Part shown: positions 10,490 through 22,409 of the stretch, one piece after another
Layout: every line of letters starts with the position of its first letter
How positions within the stretch are numbered: the first letter of the stretch is position 1
Assembly: GCF_000972845.2 (NCBI RefSeq)
Contig: NC_040018.1
Span: 11,877,157-11,941,156 of the forward strand
DNA length: 64,000 bases
From: Larimichthys crocea
Lineage: Eukaryota; Chordata; Actinopteri; Sciaenidae
Direction: 5' to 3'
Program-made: the position numbers and the translations under genes
The notes under the pieces: model-generated
The model's input: only the letters and a program-made list of their open reading frames with translations
Databases searched by the model: none
What the model was told of the DNA's origin: nothing

Positions 10490-13400
10490 CTGTTGACAAA
10501 AAAACGAGGGAGTTTTATATTCTCACAGGTCAGCCTGTAAAATCAAACAACTTTCAGAAGAAACAAGATGGTGCAATCGACACTCACCGTGAACCTCTGG
10601 AGGGGGTTCTACTTTCTGTGATTTCAACCGTTCCATATGCTCAACAGCCTGTAACAATACAGAGGTCATATAAGGTTTTCTTATATTTGGACAGTGCACA
10701 CAGTGAATAGCAATCTGATATCTTAAATAAAACATCAACATAGGAAATTCTTTTTTTAATAAGTCAGAAAATGTGTTTAACTGAGCAAATCTGGTGTCTC
10801 ATTCAGATGAAGAATCTACAGAGCTATTTTCTTACAGAGCATCAGTTTGCCATATTTAATGAGTAAACCCACGGCATGAAACCTTGTCTGCAACGCAGAT
10901 ATTTCAAATACCAGTATAGCACTCCTCCTACTCCTCCGTACCTGTTGCAGCTCAATCTTCTGTGCATTAAGCTGCTCCTGTTGCCTCTCCAGCTCGTCTC
11001 TCTGTTTCTGGAGGTCAAAAGCTTTCAGGTTGAGGTCCTGTTCCTGCTGAGCAAGATGCTCCTCAAACTCCCTCATCTCCTCGTCTGTGTAAGCCTGGTT
11101 CTGCTCCAAGGTCTAAGAAACACGCAAAGTGGATGTGACACCATTTGTTACAGTGCTACTCCTTTTGACAAAATGATTTTAGGGTTATGTTGCTCTTAAA
11201 GGATGTCAACAGGATGAATTTATTGCATCTCACCTCCCAGCTATCTGGCTCCAAGAATTCTTTTTTCTTTGTAGCAACCAGAAACTCATCTAAAGAGACC
11301 AGCCTGTCTTTGTTAGAATCCACCTGTGAGGAAGACAGGAGCAAACAAATCTATTATATTTGCTACACATCTCATCAATGTTCGGTGAAAATAGGATCCT
11401 GAGTAACTGACTATACCTCGTTCATAACATGCTCTCTCATACGTAGCCTCTCTTCCTCCATCTCCACCATATCGTCCTCTTCATTGGTGGGGTCATAAAT
11501 TTTTTCCAGCTAAAAAACACAAAAACAAAATGTTCAGTGGGAAGACCATTTGCTGAAACATTACAAATATTCAGATACTATGGCTTTACCTCTTTGGTGA
11601 ACAATGCCTCCAGTTCCTGCTCATCAAAAAAGCCATCTCCATTGGTATCTGTATTAACAAGAGAAAACAAATAAAAACATTATTATAATATATCAGCACT
11701 GAATAAATGATAAGCTGCCAGTTGGTAAAGGTCTTACCGTGCAAGTTGAAAAAGGTCTTAGGGTCAAAATCTTCAGGGTCCAAGCCATCAGCTTCCTCCC
11801 ACACCTCCTTCAGTTGATTCTGGCTACCCTGCAACACGAAAGCAAAATCAAATTTAAATTATAGCTGCATAAATAACACCATTAAACATTTAGGTGGACA
11901 TTTTACGTCAATGCTAGAAATACACACCACAGAAACCCAAAAAACAACTTGTACAATGAGAACTATATAGATATATTTTTAAATCTGAGATAAAATTAGG
12001 CAATAGGACAGAAAGACTTTCTGAAATAAAACACATCATGTCTGTGTCCAGTTGTCACCCGTGTGAAATCAGACTTACCGGGTGGTTGACTTTAGGGTGG
12101 TCAGCATGCTTCTTCTTCATCTCCTCATAATGCTCCTCCTCTTTCTTCCTTTCATCCTCGTCCAGTGTTTTCAGGTGTTCCCGTCTGTCGTGCTCTTTCA
12201 TCATTTCATACCTCTTGAACTCATCGTGCCTCTCTTTGTCATAGTTTTCCAGATCTTTAGTGGCCTGTTGCATGAGGGGAAAAACAACAAGGGTTAGAAA
12301 TCCACCTGATTCAAATTAATAATTAATATGGTGCAATTCCATTTGAACATGTTCTTAATGCATCTGGAAACTTATTTACTGCATTCATTCAACTTATTTC
12401 GGAGAACTTTTACCCATTTCCAGCTTCATTAATATTCTGTTGTTTCATTTTGATGTGAAAAGAAATTTGTAGAGACCTACGACTTGAGAAAAGCAATCCA
12501 TCATAGTAACCATCCTGTCTGAAATAATTCATCAAAGACTTTATCACTGTGTACCATATTAAAGATTTTGCAGGTTCTACAAATTGTTACCACCAACATA
12601 CAGTTTTTATAAAGAAAATAAAAACTACAGCCATGACTAATTTTTGTTTCTGATGTTTTCTGAAGCCAAGAGGGAACTAAAATAAAACAGTATTTATACC
12701 TCTGGTCAGACTGCAGTAGAATGCAGTTGCCATAAACATTATTGTCCACACACAGTAGGCTGCAGTGTAACAGCACAGCAGGGGGAATGAAACAGACATT
12801 ATTATATATTTTACTCGAGTCAATCTACAATGAAGGCCTTGTTGTTTAGTCAGGTGAGTGTGTTTAGTGTCAGATGTGTGGAGGCTGTGGTTTTGACCAC
12901 TATAACCTGTGTCTGTAGTTCATTTTGTTTTTTTCGATTGCACTTGTTCAAGTATACTGGAAATTATGGAACCATTTTTCTTGTAAAATAAATGATTCAA
13001 ATGTCAACAAGTTGGAAGTTTGTTTTGAACACCAGGAGGGAGGAAATAAAACAGACTTTGATACATTTCACTACCGTCAATGATGACTATGCTCATTATG
13101 CATATGTGCAATAAATGGGAGACAACTGATGACGATCAATTTATCCAAAATCTTCATTTATCAAAAATCGTGAACAAGCACAACACAAACTTGTAGAAAT
13201 GTGATCAGCCACTCTACAAGTGCAAACAGCTGTTTCGACACCCCTTCCTCTGGCATATTGTACACAGTCAATGATTTTGAGCTTTTTCTCCTCCCACTTC
13301 AAGCAGTGCTTGTGAACATCTGCCAGACCACTGTGACGCCTGTGGGGGGTGCTAGAATGTTGGTGGTCCTTGTCCTAAAGCCCCAGAGTAAGCAAAAATG

Positions 13401-16021
13401 AACACCATAGCGAAATCTTGTTTAAAAAAAAAAAGGGAAGAAGCCACAAACACAGTGGTCCAATTACAAAGTAGGACAACTTTTTTCAAACTTTGAATTC
13501 CAGGTTGCCAAAGCTTTTTCTGAACATATTACTGTACATACGGTCTACACTAACATGTTTGTGTACTGGGATTAAAAAGTGAGTGAAAACTAGATGTTTA
13601 TTTACACATCTTCTTCTTAACACTCATAACTATGACCTCATTGCTAAAACATATAATGTAATTAATACCTCTAAGAAACTGTCAGAACACTGATCACTAT
13701 AGAAAAGACCTGGCAGAACAATGGTATTGGATTGCATAAGACTGTACAGATGTATCTAATATAGTGGCCTCTGAGTGTATATCAAAATCCAAACATGCTT
13801 TGGAAAACATGTTATGGTAGTGTGAAGCAAAGGTTCAATGTAAGTGCATTTTGAAATTGAATTTTCTTCAGGTCTAAACTTAAAACCACTTCTGTAAAAT
13901 CTCTTGACAATTTGTGCTGACAATGAAAAGCAGGTCACATCACAGGAGCCATAACAGGTATTGCATAGCTCTCACAATGACACCACTGTTCTCCACGTCT
14001 ACAATGGCTGTCCTCTCCTTCCTGACTGTTGAAAAGGTCTAGCTGTCTACAAAACTTGTGGTCATTCATTAGCCAATAACAGTGCCTTCCAAATAAAGCA
14101 GTTGTGTGAGGTCCTGTTGTAACGTCTCTCTACTGCAGCAATCCACAGTATCTCTATAAAATGCGTACTTTCCATCTGCCTTGTGTATGCGTCCTAATTA
14201 CTTTACTAAAAGGGTCAATTACAGTTTAAATGAGCGGAATAGTGAGAACATAATTTGATTAAACTTATTTTTATGGCATGAAGTAGCAATAAGATTTACC
14301 GATTTGATGAGCCGATCCAGATCATCCACTTCAAATGTATGTGGGTTCATATGGTTCAAGTACTCAAACTGTTTCAGCAGAGCCTGGTGGTCCACGGCTA
14401 TATCTATTCAGGGAGTAAATTTACATAAATGGTTTAAATAAAAACATACATAGATACAGAACAGACTATTTTCCTCATAATTCATTTATCTCTAATGCAC
14501 TATTCAGGTTCTAGCATGTTACTTTAAATATAAATCAAAGTGAAAAATACATATTGTTATACAACATACCGTTCCCTCCTTCAAGGTCTTGCTTGGCCTT
14601 AATCAGAGTCCGGAGTCGGTTTACCTCCTGCCTCTTCAATTCATCCAGTTTTGTTCTGACATGATGGCTGACAAAGTCCAGCTCTTTGGCCAGCTTACCT
14701 TGCTGTATTATACATAAATGGTGCAAAAGTAAAGTTATTTAGCACAATTAAAAAGATGACTGAAATCAAAGTAATGATTAACTAACAGTTAACTGAAGGC
14801 TATTGCAAAGTTTGCTCCATAGGTGTAAACAAAGGAAAAGCAGGATACCTTGATGTCTTCCATGTCTGTATTGTGGAGCTTTTCTCTGAAATGCTGATCT
14901 TTCTCGAGAAAATCAATGACTTCTCTGAGGTAGCGGTCGTAGTGGAGTCCAGTGTCCTATAAAAATGTAATAAATCCAATGATGATTACATTACTTTAGG
15001 TAATAACACATGATTACACCAGCACATCTTTGAGAGATCTGACATACTGAAGACTGTGAGTAACAGAAGTCTGCTGACCAACATAACAGATCCTCTGGCC
15101 AGATGTTTAATGGAGAGATAACAGGTTTAGTCATGAATGTCTATAAACTGTATTACTACGTTCTGCAAATCACCATATGCTGCTTCTGTGCCGTGGTTAA
15201 ACACCACTTACTCACATTCCAGTAAAAGGGTGGCGTTTGTATGCAATCTCACTCATGTCTCACTCTATCAGTTCTCAAATACAATCTGCATAGTATTTGT
15301 TTAAGCTCTGTGAAGCCGATATGTCAACATTTAACACGGACAAACCCTTGAAAATCCAATCTGTGCACTCACAAGGCTACAACATCTGGAGCTGTTGTAC
15401 TGATGAAATGGATTTGTGGGATCATAACTTTTGAGCGCAGCGTCAGAGGTAATTTAATAACTAGTAGACATCAAATGAGACATCGCTCATTTAAATTAGT
15501 CCGGCTGCTGTTACCAAACTCTCTCGTTTGCAGCCAATAAAAGTAGCTGATAACAGCGACACAAGCTCATAGTATCGGGGGCTGCAACTAACACACTATT
15601 CTGCTGATTCATTTCTTAACATTGCTTATTCATTAGATGTATAACATTTTTTTTAAAAAGGCAATGCTTGTTACATGTTAACACACATATTCTTGATTCT
15701 GTTTGCTCTGTCCGACAGTATGCAGAAACAGAAAATAAATCTCCATATTTGCGAAGCTACAATGAGGAAGGATTTGTGCTTGATTTAAACAAAAAAATGA
15801 CTGTAACACAAAGGAACAGGAAACATGTTGTTGTGATGTAAACACAGAGCTGTGTGTGGATATATCCCGTGTCTTCTTACCACACTGGCTGGAGGCTCCT
15901 CAGGTGTTTTCTCCGGCTCTTTGACTTTCGTCTTGTCCATACTGATGGGCACTGCCTCCAAACACAGCAGCTGGACCAGCAGCAGTGTCCAACAGCTGAT
16001 AAGGGCCCGGCTCCAACACAT
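10260..16021 (-). CDS. nucb2: Nucleobindin-2 / nesfatin-1 precursor (12 coding exons)
   Basis: Exons in transcript order: 16021-15881, 14956-14849, 14702-14570, 14403-14300, 12264-12079, 11828-11738, 11648-11590, 11509-11417, 11323-11234, 11112-10942, 10648-10588, 10489-10260. Phases agree, giving 1,467 nt and 488 aa (human 420). The signal peptide [20 protein letters not shown] ends before [10 protein letters not shown] at residue 24. V24-L105 is exactly 82 residues and is followed by Lys106-Arg107, the nesfatin-1 length and processing site. EF-hand loops are [12 protein letters not shown] (255-266) and [12 protein letters not shown] (307-318), separated by an acidic helix. A Glu/Gln-rich leucine-zipper-like helix follows, then a His/Gln/Pro-rich tail. 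The family binds calcium in the Golgi, cytosol or secretory path, and nesfatin-1 suppresses appetite. [20 protein letters not shown] is diagnostic. Paralogue a or b is not decided. Confidence 0.96.
11234..11648 (-). other. nucb2: Exons for the two EF-hands and the acidic linker
   Basis: Three exons (11648-11590, 11509-11417, 11323-11234) encode EF-hand 1 ([12 protein letters not shown]), the acidic segment [20 protein letters not shown] and EF-hand 2 ([12 protein letters not shown]). Both loops keep acidic or polar residues at positions 1, 3, 5 and 12, so both look able to bind calcium. Introns fall just before each loop, as is usual in this family. Confidence 0.85.
12265..14299 (-). other. 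nucb2 large intron
   Basis: This 2.0-kb intron lies between the exons ending at 14300 and starting at 12264. No exon or complete mobile element was recognised. Two short similar stretches at about 12,780-12,833 and 13,035-13,086 share AAACAGAC, then an A/T stretch and GTCAAT, and may be an old local duplication. Confidence 0.45.
14570..16021 (-). other. nucb2: Exons for signal peptide and nesfatin-1
   Basis: The first three coding exons (16021-15881, 14956-14849, 14702-14570) encode the signal peptide, the whole 82-residue nesfatin-1 segment and the Lys-Arg cleavage site. The central part of nesfatin-1, thought to carry its activity, is the exon reading [20 protein letters not shown], well conserved with human DTGLYYDEYLKQVIDVLETD. 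Confidence 0.85.
15530..15822 (+). repeat. Duplicated block, copy A (nucb2 intron)
   Basis: The block starting GCAGCCAATAAAAGTAGCTG and running through CTGATTCATTTCTTAACATT and GTTTGCTCTGTCCGACAG to ACTGTAACACAAAGGAACAG is repeated in direct orientation at 16777-17133. By eye the two copies agree at most positions. Copy A lies in the nucb2 intron just downstream of the first coding exon. Confidence 0.9.
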
Positions 16022-16345
16022 CTGGAAATGAAGACAATTAAGGTTTACATCAGTTTTTTTATATTAGCTGCAGTATTATTGTTGTATTAGAGTTATGTAC
16101 GTGGACAGAAACAGTCGACGTGTCTCTTGGTGTACAAGGGTCGTCGACTGTCTTCCTCTTGTGCTCTCAGTGTTACATCCCTTTAAAGCTGCAGAGGTTG
16201 TTCACTAATCAGCAGAGGAGCTGTTAGCTTTAGCGCTGCCACTGACAGGTTAATGAGAGTCAAGCCTGTCCATGACACTAAACGTAACCCTAAAGGCTTC
16301 ACTAAAGAGCACCGTAACTGTGCGTCCCTTGTGTTGTTTACTCAC

Positions 16346-16610
16346 TTTATTATGAACCCTGGTCTTCATCCTCTCTGCTCTGCTCTCTCCTCCTCTCGTC
16401 GCTTCGTCTCAGCTTGAAGTTGTGTGTCGGCAAAGCTAGCTCACTCGCTCGCTAGCCAGCACGCTAGGTTGTGAGTGTGGAAAGCGTTAACCTCAGTGGT
16501 CGGTGCCGCTGTCTGTCAAACAAACTAGCAAGTTGCGTTGCGCCGAATCGTACGTGGCGAGATGACGACGGAGCAGGTGGGCGGGCACCTCTCCGTTTCC
16601 GATCGAGTCA
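16346..16610 (-). promoter_or_regulatory. nucb2: nucb2 first exon and CpG-rich promoter
   Basis: On the - strand, ATAATAAA is followed by a GTGAGT donor (exon edge at 16346). The first coding exon begins at 16021 after a TTTCCAG acceptor, so the 5' exon spans roughly 16346 to 16450-16500. Sequence from about 16,380 to 16,610 is rich in CpG, consistent with a promoter. The exon holds an in-frame ATG at 16367-16369 that would add MKTRVHNK before the usual Met. With no stop between, the true start is open. I prefer the downstream Met, because it starts the signal peptide directly. Confidence 0.6.
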
Positions 16611-16667
16611 ATTAATTACTGCAGTTTGACAGAGGGAAGGTCAGGAAACACGTGATGAAACAGCATT

Positions 16668-16774
16668 TGGTATACTTTTATGGTTCTTTGTTTGTTTTTG
16701 TTATTTGCTGTCTACTTTTATTTATTATAAGGTGTCCTTGGGTGACAGAAAGGCGCCTATAAAAAATAAAATGT
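16668..16774 (+). repeat. Short direct repeat R1, retroposon-tail-like
   Basis: TGGTATACTTTTATGGTTCT followed by TTATTTATTATAAGGTGTCC, CAGAAAGGCGCCTAT and AATAAAATGT. It is repeated at 17188-17282. The AAGGTG...GGCGCC...AATAAAATGT ending resembles 3' tails of fish non-LTR retroposons. Confidence 0.8.
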
Positions 16775-16776
16775 AT

Positions 16777-17133
16777 GCAGCCAATAAAAGTAGCTGATAA
16801 CAGCGCCACAAGTGCATAGTATCAGGGCTGCAACTAACACACTATTCTGCTGATTCATTTCTTAGCATTGCTTACTCATTAGATGTATATAAAAAAGAAA
16901 AAAGCAATACTTGTTACATGTTAGCACACATATTCTTGAATCTGTTTGCTCTGTCTGACAGTATTCAGAAACTGAAAATAAATCTTCATATTTGCAAAGC
17001 TAAAATGTGGAAGGATTTGTTACTTGATTTAAAAAAAATATGTAAAACCTATTATCAAAGCCAAATGTAATTGGTATGATTTCAGAATAATCTTAGAGCT
17101 ACCTGCCATCACTGTAACACAAAAGAACAGGAC
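16777..17133 (+). repeat. Duplicated block, copy B (upstream of nucb2)
   Basis: Direct copy of 15530-15822. After CTTGATTTAAA it has roughly 75 extra bases before homology resumes at CACTGTAACACAAAAGAACA. It sits upstream of the nucb2 promoter, bracketed by repeats R1 and R2. No copy of the nucb2 first coding exon is seen next to it. Confidence 0.9.
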
Positions 17134-17187
17134 CAGGGACCAGGAATGATGAACTGTGTCTCTTCTTTTTTTTTTTTTTACTCAATG

Positions 17188-17282
17188 TGGTATACTTTTA
17201 TGGTTCTTCTGTTTGTTTTTGTTATTGCTGTCTACTTCTATTTATTATAAGGTGTCAGAAAGGCACCTATGAAATAAAATGT
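17188..17282 (+). repeat. Short direct repeat R2, retroposon-tail-like
   Basis: Direct copy of R1 (16668-16774), with a few substitutions and a shorter centre. It is followed by (TTA)n at 17283-17301, the sort of short tandem tail seen at retroposon 3' ends. Confidence 0.8.
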
Positions 17283-17560
17283 TTTATTATTATTATTATT
17301 TATTGATTGATTTCTCACCAGTATTAATTATAATATGCACATTTGCCTTTAGGGTATTCTAATAGTGTACTGAAATAATAACAAATAAAATAAACAAACC
17401 CCATTATACTATAAATATAAGCCTTTAACGTGTTACTTAAGTAGACATGCAGTGTCAAATGTCTTACAATTAGGAGTACTGTATGTGTACATCCAGATCA
17501 ATATGTGAACAGGGGATCAGCTATTATCATGTCAAAATTATCTTAAAAAATAAAATAATA

Positions 17561-17640
17561 CCAGGTGGCGGTAATGCACCTAAACTCTGGCCAGTGTTAC
17601 AAAAAAATGACAAAATACACAATTTGACCAATAGCATTAC
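17561..17640 (+). repeat. Dispersed repeat fragment (GGTGGCGGTAATGCACC family)
   Basis: CCAGGTGGCGGTAATGCACC followed by TGGCCAGTG and an A-rich stretch. A related fragment, GTAGGTGGTGGTAATGCACC, is at 51675-51770 in this same window, so it is a dispersed family. I associate this motif with a common teleost repeat, class not determined. Confidence 0.5.
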
Positions 17641-17744
17641 TTACTTACTTATTTATTTTCAAGTTTTGTGAATTATGTTGGCCATGATAATCATGTAGTA
17701 AAAATTTTATATTGTGACAGGCCTAGTCTGGACAAAAAAAAGTG

Positions 17745-17835
17745 CTGAACCCACTACCATATGTTACTTGATGGCTTAGTAGTTGGCTTGCTACCTGAAG
17801 GTCACAGGTTTTAAAGCAAGTCTTAATATATTGTA
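17745..17835 (+). mobile_element. Possible decayed tRNA-derived SINE head
   Basis: GATGGCTTAGTAGTTGGCTT resembles a pol III A box, and about 30 bases later GGTCACAGGTTTTAAAGC resembles a degraded B box (GGTTCGAATCC). Spacing and order match a tRNA-like SINE head, but no cloverleaf or body could be confirmed. Confidence 0.3.
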
Positions 17836-19739
17836 ATCTAGAAACGAGAACACTAAGCTTATTTTATGTGTTTCAGCTAGTATTCATCTAGTCTTTTACT
17901 TGTTTCTGACACGTATCAGAACTTATTTCTTGTATTTTAGCTCATTCTTTTTGCAGCGTACAGCAATTTGAGCAGCAGTTAGCAGCAGTCGGTGATTAAT
18001 GGGCTCAAGTTCACCTCTTACCCCAGCCCTGCTCTCTGTGCTCAAGGGGAGATCTTACACAGAACCTTATGGCTGTACTTACAGATGGCTATAGGTACTC
18101 CTCTCGATACCCTCTGTAGCCTGCAGGCTGATGAAATCACCAGAGCTCCTGTGAGCTTTCTGAAGACACCCAAAGAAAAAGTACTGTAAGTGATGTCAAC
18201 AAAGTCACCAATTTTGTAACATATACACATGATCCACTAGTCTAATATGTTTTAATCTTGTATATATAGATGTACATGTACATCTTAGTATTTCCATCCT
18301 TGAATCAATGAAGCCTAGATTTCTGTCATCTATGCATGACTGTGAGTGAATGGGTGAACAGTGCATTGTAGAGTGCTCTGGATAAGATATATGCGGGAAC
18401 AATTAAAGTGAAACTTATTTTTTAACCTAGCTTTTCTGTTCGGTTTTATTATAAACACTAAAAAGTCTAGATTTAAAAAAAGATTTAAACTGTTTTCTGT
18501 GTGTCAACAGCTATTTGAACCAGTTTGGACAGAGGGCATATGTTTGTTGCCCAGGAGTTGCAAAAACATTGCCTTTCTGTTGGGACTGAGGGAGCTAGAA
18601 TAAAAATCCCAAAAGACTATTTATGAGCCTTGGCAGCTATAGCAAGACAATGAATTTAATTTCTTATCTGGATCAGTTGGCTTAAGACTAAATATAACAT
18701 CCCTGCCCTGTAGGTGTCAGTGTAATAGTTCAATGAGCTGGAAGGCAATTAATCATTGTCTTGGATCAGAACTAACATAGAAAGTGAAAGAAAGCTAGAG
18801 CAGATGGGGAAGATCAGCACTTCTTTTTAATCAACAATCATTGAAGGTGTCACATAATGAACAGGAGACTATTGTCTAAATATTAGTCAATACTGTGTGC
18901 AGTTAATGATTCAATCACTTTAAGACGCCTATACACACTCATTTATATACTTTACCCTGCCTAAATTAAGGGATAAATTGAAAAAAAAAAGCATTTTTGA
19001 AAAAGGATGCTATTGATTTTCTATGTGGGCATCTGCCAGATAGATTAGGACCCAAACTATTCGAAGCTGAAGAGCAAAGCAAGATAATCTTTATTACATT
19101 TTTTGCTCAGCACCTTTAGTAAGCTGTGATTCAGCAGGAGGAGACTCTCCGAGGAGAAGACAATAACATTGAGTCACCTTGCTGCATTGTGAGCCTCTGG
19201 CAGACAAGAGGCAGGAATCAGCAGCAGCAGAGACCACACTGCAGAGCTGCACTGGACTGCGCATCTACTATGTGTGCATTTGTGTGTAAATTACTATGTA
19301 TAAGTGAGTGCGTGTGAAATGAGGATGATGATAAATCATAGCAAGGTCAAATAACAGCAATTTATTGAGGATACCAGATGATTACACTGCAGTATGGATG
19401 ATGTTCCAGCTACCCTGTGCTTCATTTTGCAAGCTGGTTGTGCAATACACAAATTACTTGTGCACAAAATAACACCAAATTTAGGTACAGCAATATCAAT
19501 AATGCAGTGGTATTATTGATTAATCCCATGTAATATTTATGCCTATTGCAGATCTCTTCCAGTCTCTGCTTGACCTTACGATGCAGAACAGTGATTCTCT
19601 AAAATGCGGCAGAGTTTCTTCTTCAAATTTGTTGCAACTGGGTGGTGCTGTTCTCATTCTGTTAAAGATGAAATACTGTACATTATGAGTCACACACTTG
19701 GTTTATTATTTTTATGATTTAGTTTATAAAACACTCAAT
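17836..19739. other. Intergenic DNA between nucb2 and plekha7, first part
   Basis: AT-rich sequence with no supported gene, RNA or mobile element. Short reading frames here have no recognisable homology. Confidence 0.5.
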
Positions 19740-20082
19740 GATTATATTTGTGATTTGCTCACTGGCTATAACCCGATCAGGCCTCTGAGGTCAAGTGAGG
19801 GTAAGGGTACCTTCAGTCACTTTGGTCCTGCTCTGTGGAGCGAGCTGCCTGCTGACTTGTAGTCAGTCACAGCTGTGTCCACATTTAGGAGCAGGCTATT
19901 CATGCATGTACATGATTAGCCACTATGTATGTGTGTGTGAATGTGTGTGGCACTGGCTAAGGCTTTTGATTGTATTGATATTCTTGTTTTTTGGAAGTAT
20001 TTTTTTACTATGTTTTTAGATTTGTGTTTATATTTTTATGTTTTACATGTAATGAAATGTGCTCTATAAATAAAACAACTAT
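19740..20082 (+). mobile_element. Decayed LINE 3' end (reverse-transcriptase ORF C-terminus)
   Basis: From about 19,818 the + strand reads SHFGPALWSELPADL, a stop, then SVTAVSTFRSRLFMHVHD and a stop. This matches the usual C-terminal end of fish LINE ORF2 proteins (a W-x-x-LP block and a TFKSxLKTHLF-type block). About 190 bases on, AAATGTGCTCTATAAATAAA is a typical tail with a polyadenylation signal. The in-frame stop and missing 5' part show a dead, 5'-truncated copy. Confidence 0.7.
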
Positions 20083-22089
20083 TACCATAACAGGTGTTAG
20101 GCCACTGCGAGCTCCTAAAGCAGGTCAACTTGGATTTGATCTGGTGACTGCAAAGGGCACGTCATATGATTCATACAATTTTAAAACTAAAACCATTTAG
20201 TGCCCCCTTGTGTCCTGCAGAAGCATGTGCATTTGTTCTGTTTCTATGCAGGGTTAGAAACATATTAGAGGGAAAGGACAAATTATTTTATTCTTTGAAT
20301 AATATAATATATTGTATTCTTTTGTCAAGTAGATATGACTTTAGAAGGTTTGCAGTGAATTGCTTTCTGTACAGAAGCTGCAGTCTACTATATTGCTTTT
20401 TTAGAGGAAATGTTATATCTCTCTGTCTTTGAAGAAAACCTCTAGAGTTTCAACAAAGCTTCCCCAAAAGGGAATCACAGATCAAATGTTTCTAATGTTG
20501 ACAGATGTTTGTTGCTCTCTGCTCACTGAAGTACTATTTTTCTCTAGTATTCTCCTCTCTATTCTCCTTTAAAGACTATTGTAAAATACACCTCAGGAAA
20601 CTGGAACTGAAACACAGGAAGATGGCCAAGCGTTTCTGCATATCTTACTGTGATTGTTTGACAGGTTTATTGAGATAGCTTCCCCCATTAAATCCCATAA
20701 TGTTTCACAGAGAGAGCCATGTTAATGATAATGCATTTATATAAGTGAGCACTGTATGACGAATTGAGACCTTGCTGTTTGTCTCTTGATGCTCAGCAAA
20801 ATATCTCCTGTGCCAACACTACTCTGACTTTGAACATTGTCTGCCCTCACATAGCCCAAGTGAAATTTATGGGCAGCATTGGTAAATTGGGCAGGTCTGT
20901 TTGATGCAGTGTAAGCATTATTGTAATGTGTCATGGCCAGGAAGGCTCTCTGTCCTCAAAGCGTGACTGCAGTGAAGGTGATGTGAGGCTGTCAAATTGT
21001 ACCAGTGTACAGTTTATGCATGGACATACTGTACATAGACCAACATCTACACATGCAGGCATGCTCTGTTCTAAGCACACACATACTCAGACCAACAGAG
21101 ACCTTGTAACACTCATCTTCTCTATCTCAAGCAAATATGCATAATTGAAAAGTGTACACACGCAAAGATTTTTCTTTGAGTCTCTTTCCATACTCTTGGT
21201 GGTTGTGCATTTTACATTTTTATACATATTCATGCAGTGCTGCAGCAGCTACATGAGGTCGTGGCTAATTCTGTTGTTCTTTATTAGAGTGGAAAAGACA
21301 AATCATATAAGCTCACAGGACAATGAATTTGATCTCCGAATCAATTTATAACATTTTTTGTTTCAGGAAGATTACAGGAGTAGAAGAGGATATATTATTG
21401 TGATTTTATGTAGGATATAAAAACATCTGTTGAAGTCTCCACATGTCTAAACTGCAGACTTTGTTTCAATCTGATTTGTATTAAATCTGCTGAAGAAATA
21501 TTTTCACAGTTTCATGCAGACAAAGTTGATTGACACGCCTACAGTTTAAGTTAATGTCACCTCTGTGCAGACACAGACCAGAATCTCACCTGGTTGTCCT
21601 TGAGCCTGATTTATTTATTTATTTATTTTTAAAAATCTTTGTTACAGAGACCAGCCTTCTTCTGTTCCTGTGCAACAACACCTCCTCTGTTAATTATCTG
21701 GACAGTGCTGCTCTCAAACATTCCCAACTGAGGAGATGAAAATCTAGTTAAAAGCTAAGGTGAACTTTTTAATTTCCTTTAGTCACCTCAGACATAGCTG
21801 CCACCTGTCTCTTATACTGTACGCCTCAGTGATGAAATATTTATGTGAGGATGGTGGGTCCCTTTATTTGTATTTCTCTAATCTCTCTTTACACACTAAC
21901 ATTTCCTCAGTAGCTTAAAAAGAGAAATATAAGCACGTTAAGATATTCCTGTAATCCTTTAATATCCCTTAAAGAGCTTACATTTTTGTGTGTGCAATCC
22001 TACTATCGTTTTTTTTTATTTCTAGGAGAGCTGCATATTTTCTTAATTTCTGTTTTATGTATGTGCCAAACATCATTGTCCCAGCTTTG
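20083..22089. other. Intergenic DNA between nucb2 and plekha7, second part
   Basis: AT-rich sequence without a supported gene. It contains a (TTTA)n-type run at about 21,609-21,630. Regulatory elements of plekha7 may lie here, but none can be named from sequence alone. Confidence 0.5.
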
Positions 22090-22409
22090 ATTCAGTGCAC
22101 TAATATTACACCCTCGGGGCTACACCCTACCTTTCTCCGCAGTGGGCTTAGTTTTTTTTTACTCGGCTGTGTGGAAGTCTCAGCTTTGTTTTAATCATCT
22201 ACCAGACTCTGCTGGCTTTACTTGTGGGAACCGGTTAGCCCCTTTTTCGTGGGCTCGAATTACATTAAAAAAACGGAGTCGTGGAAGTGGTTTGAGTTTG
22301 GTATTCTTCCCCTTTAAAAACTATGCAGCCCTAGCGGTGGTTATTTATCTGGGCTCCCTGGAAAAGTCTGCGGAGAGGGAGAGGGGGGACAAGCCGAGTC
22401 GGAGAGATC
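22090..22409 (+). promoter_or_regulatory. plekha7: plekha7 5' UTR and proximal promoter region
   Basis: G+C and CpG rise over the 300 bases before the plekha7 start (for example GGCTCGAATT, ACGGAGTCGTGG, GCCGAGTCGGAGAG). The ATG at 22410-22412 has A at position -3 (GAGATCATGG) and G at +4, a strong initiation context. The transcription start is not determined and no TATA box is evident. Confidence 0.5.
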
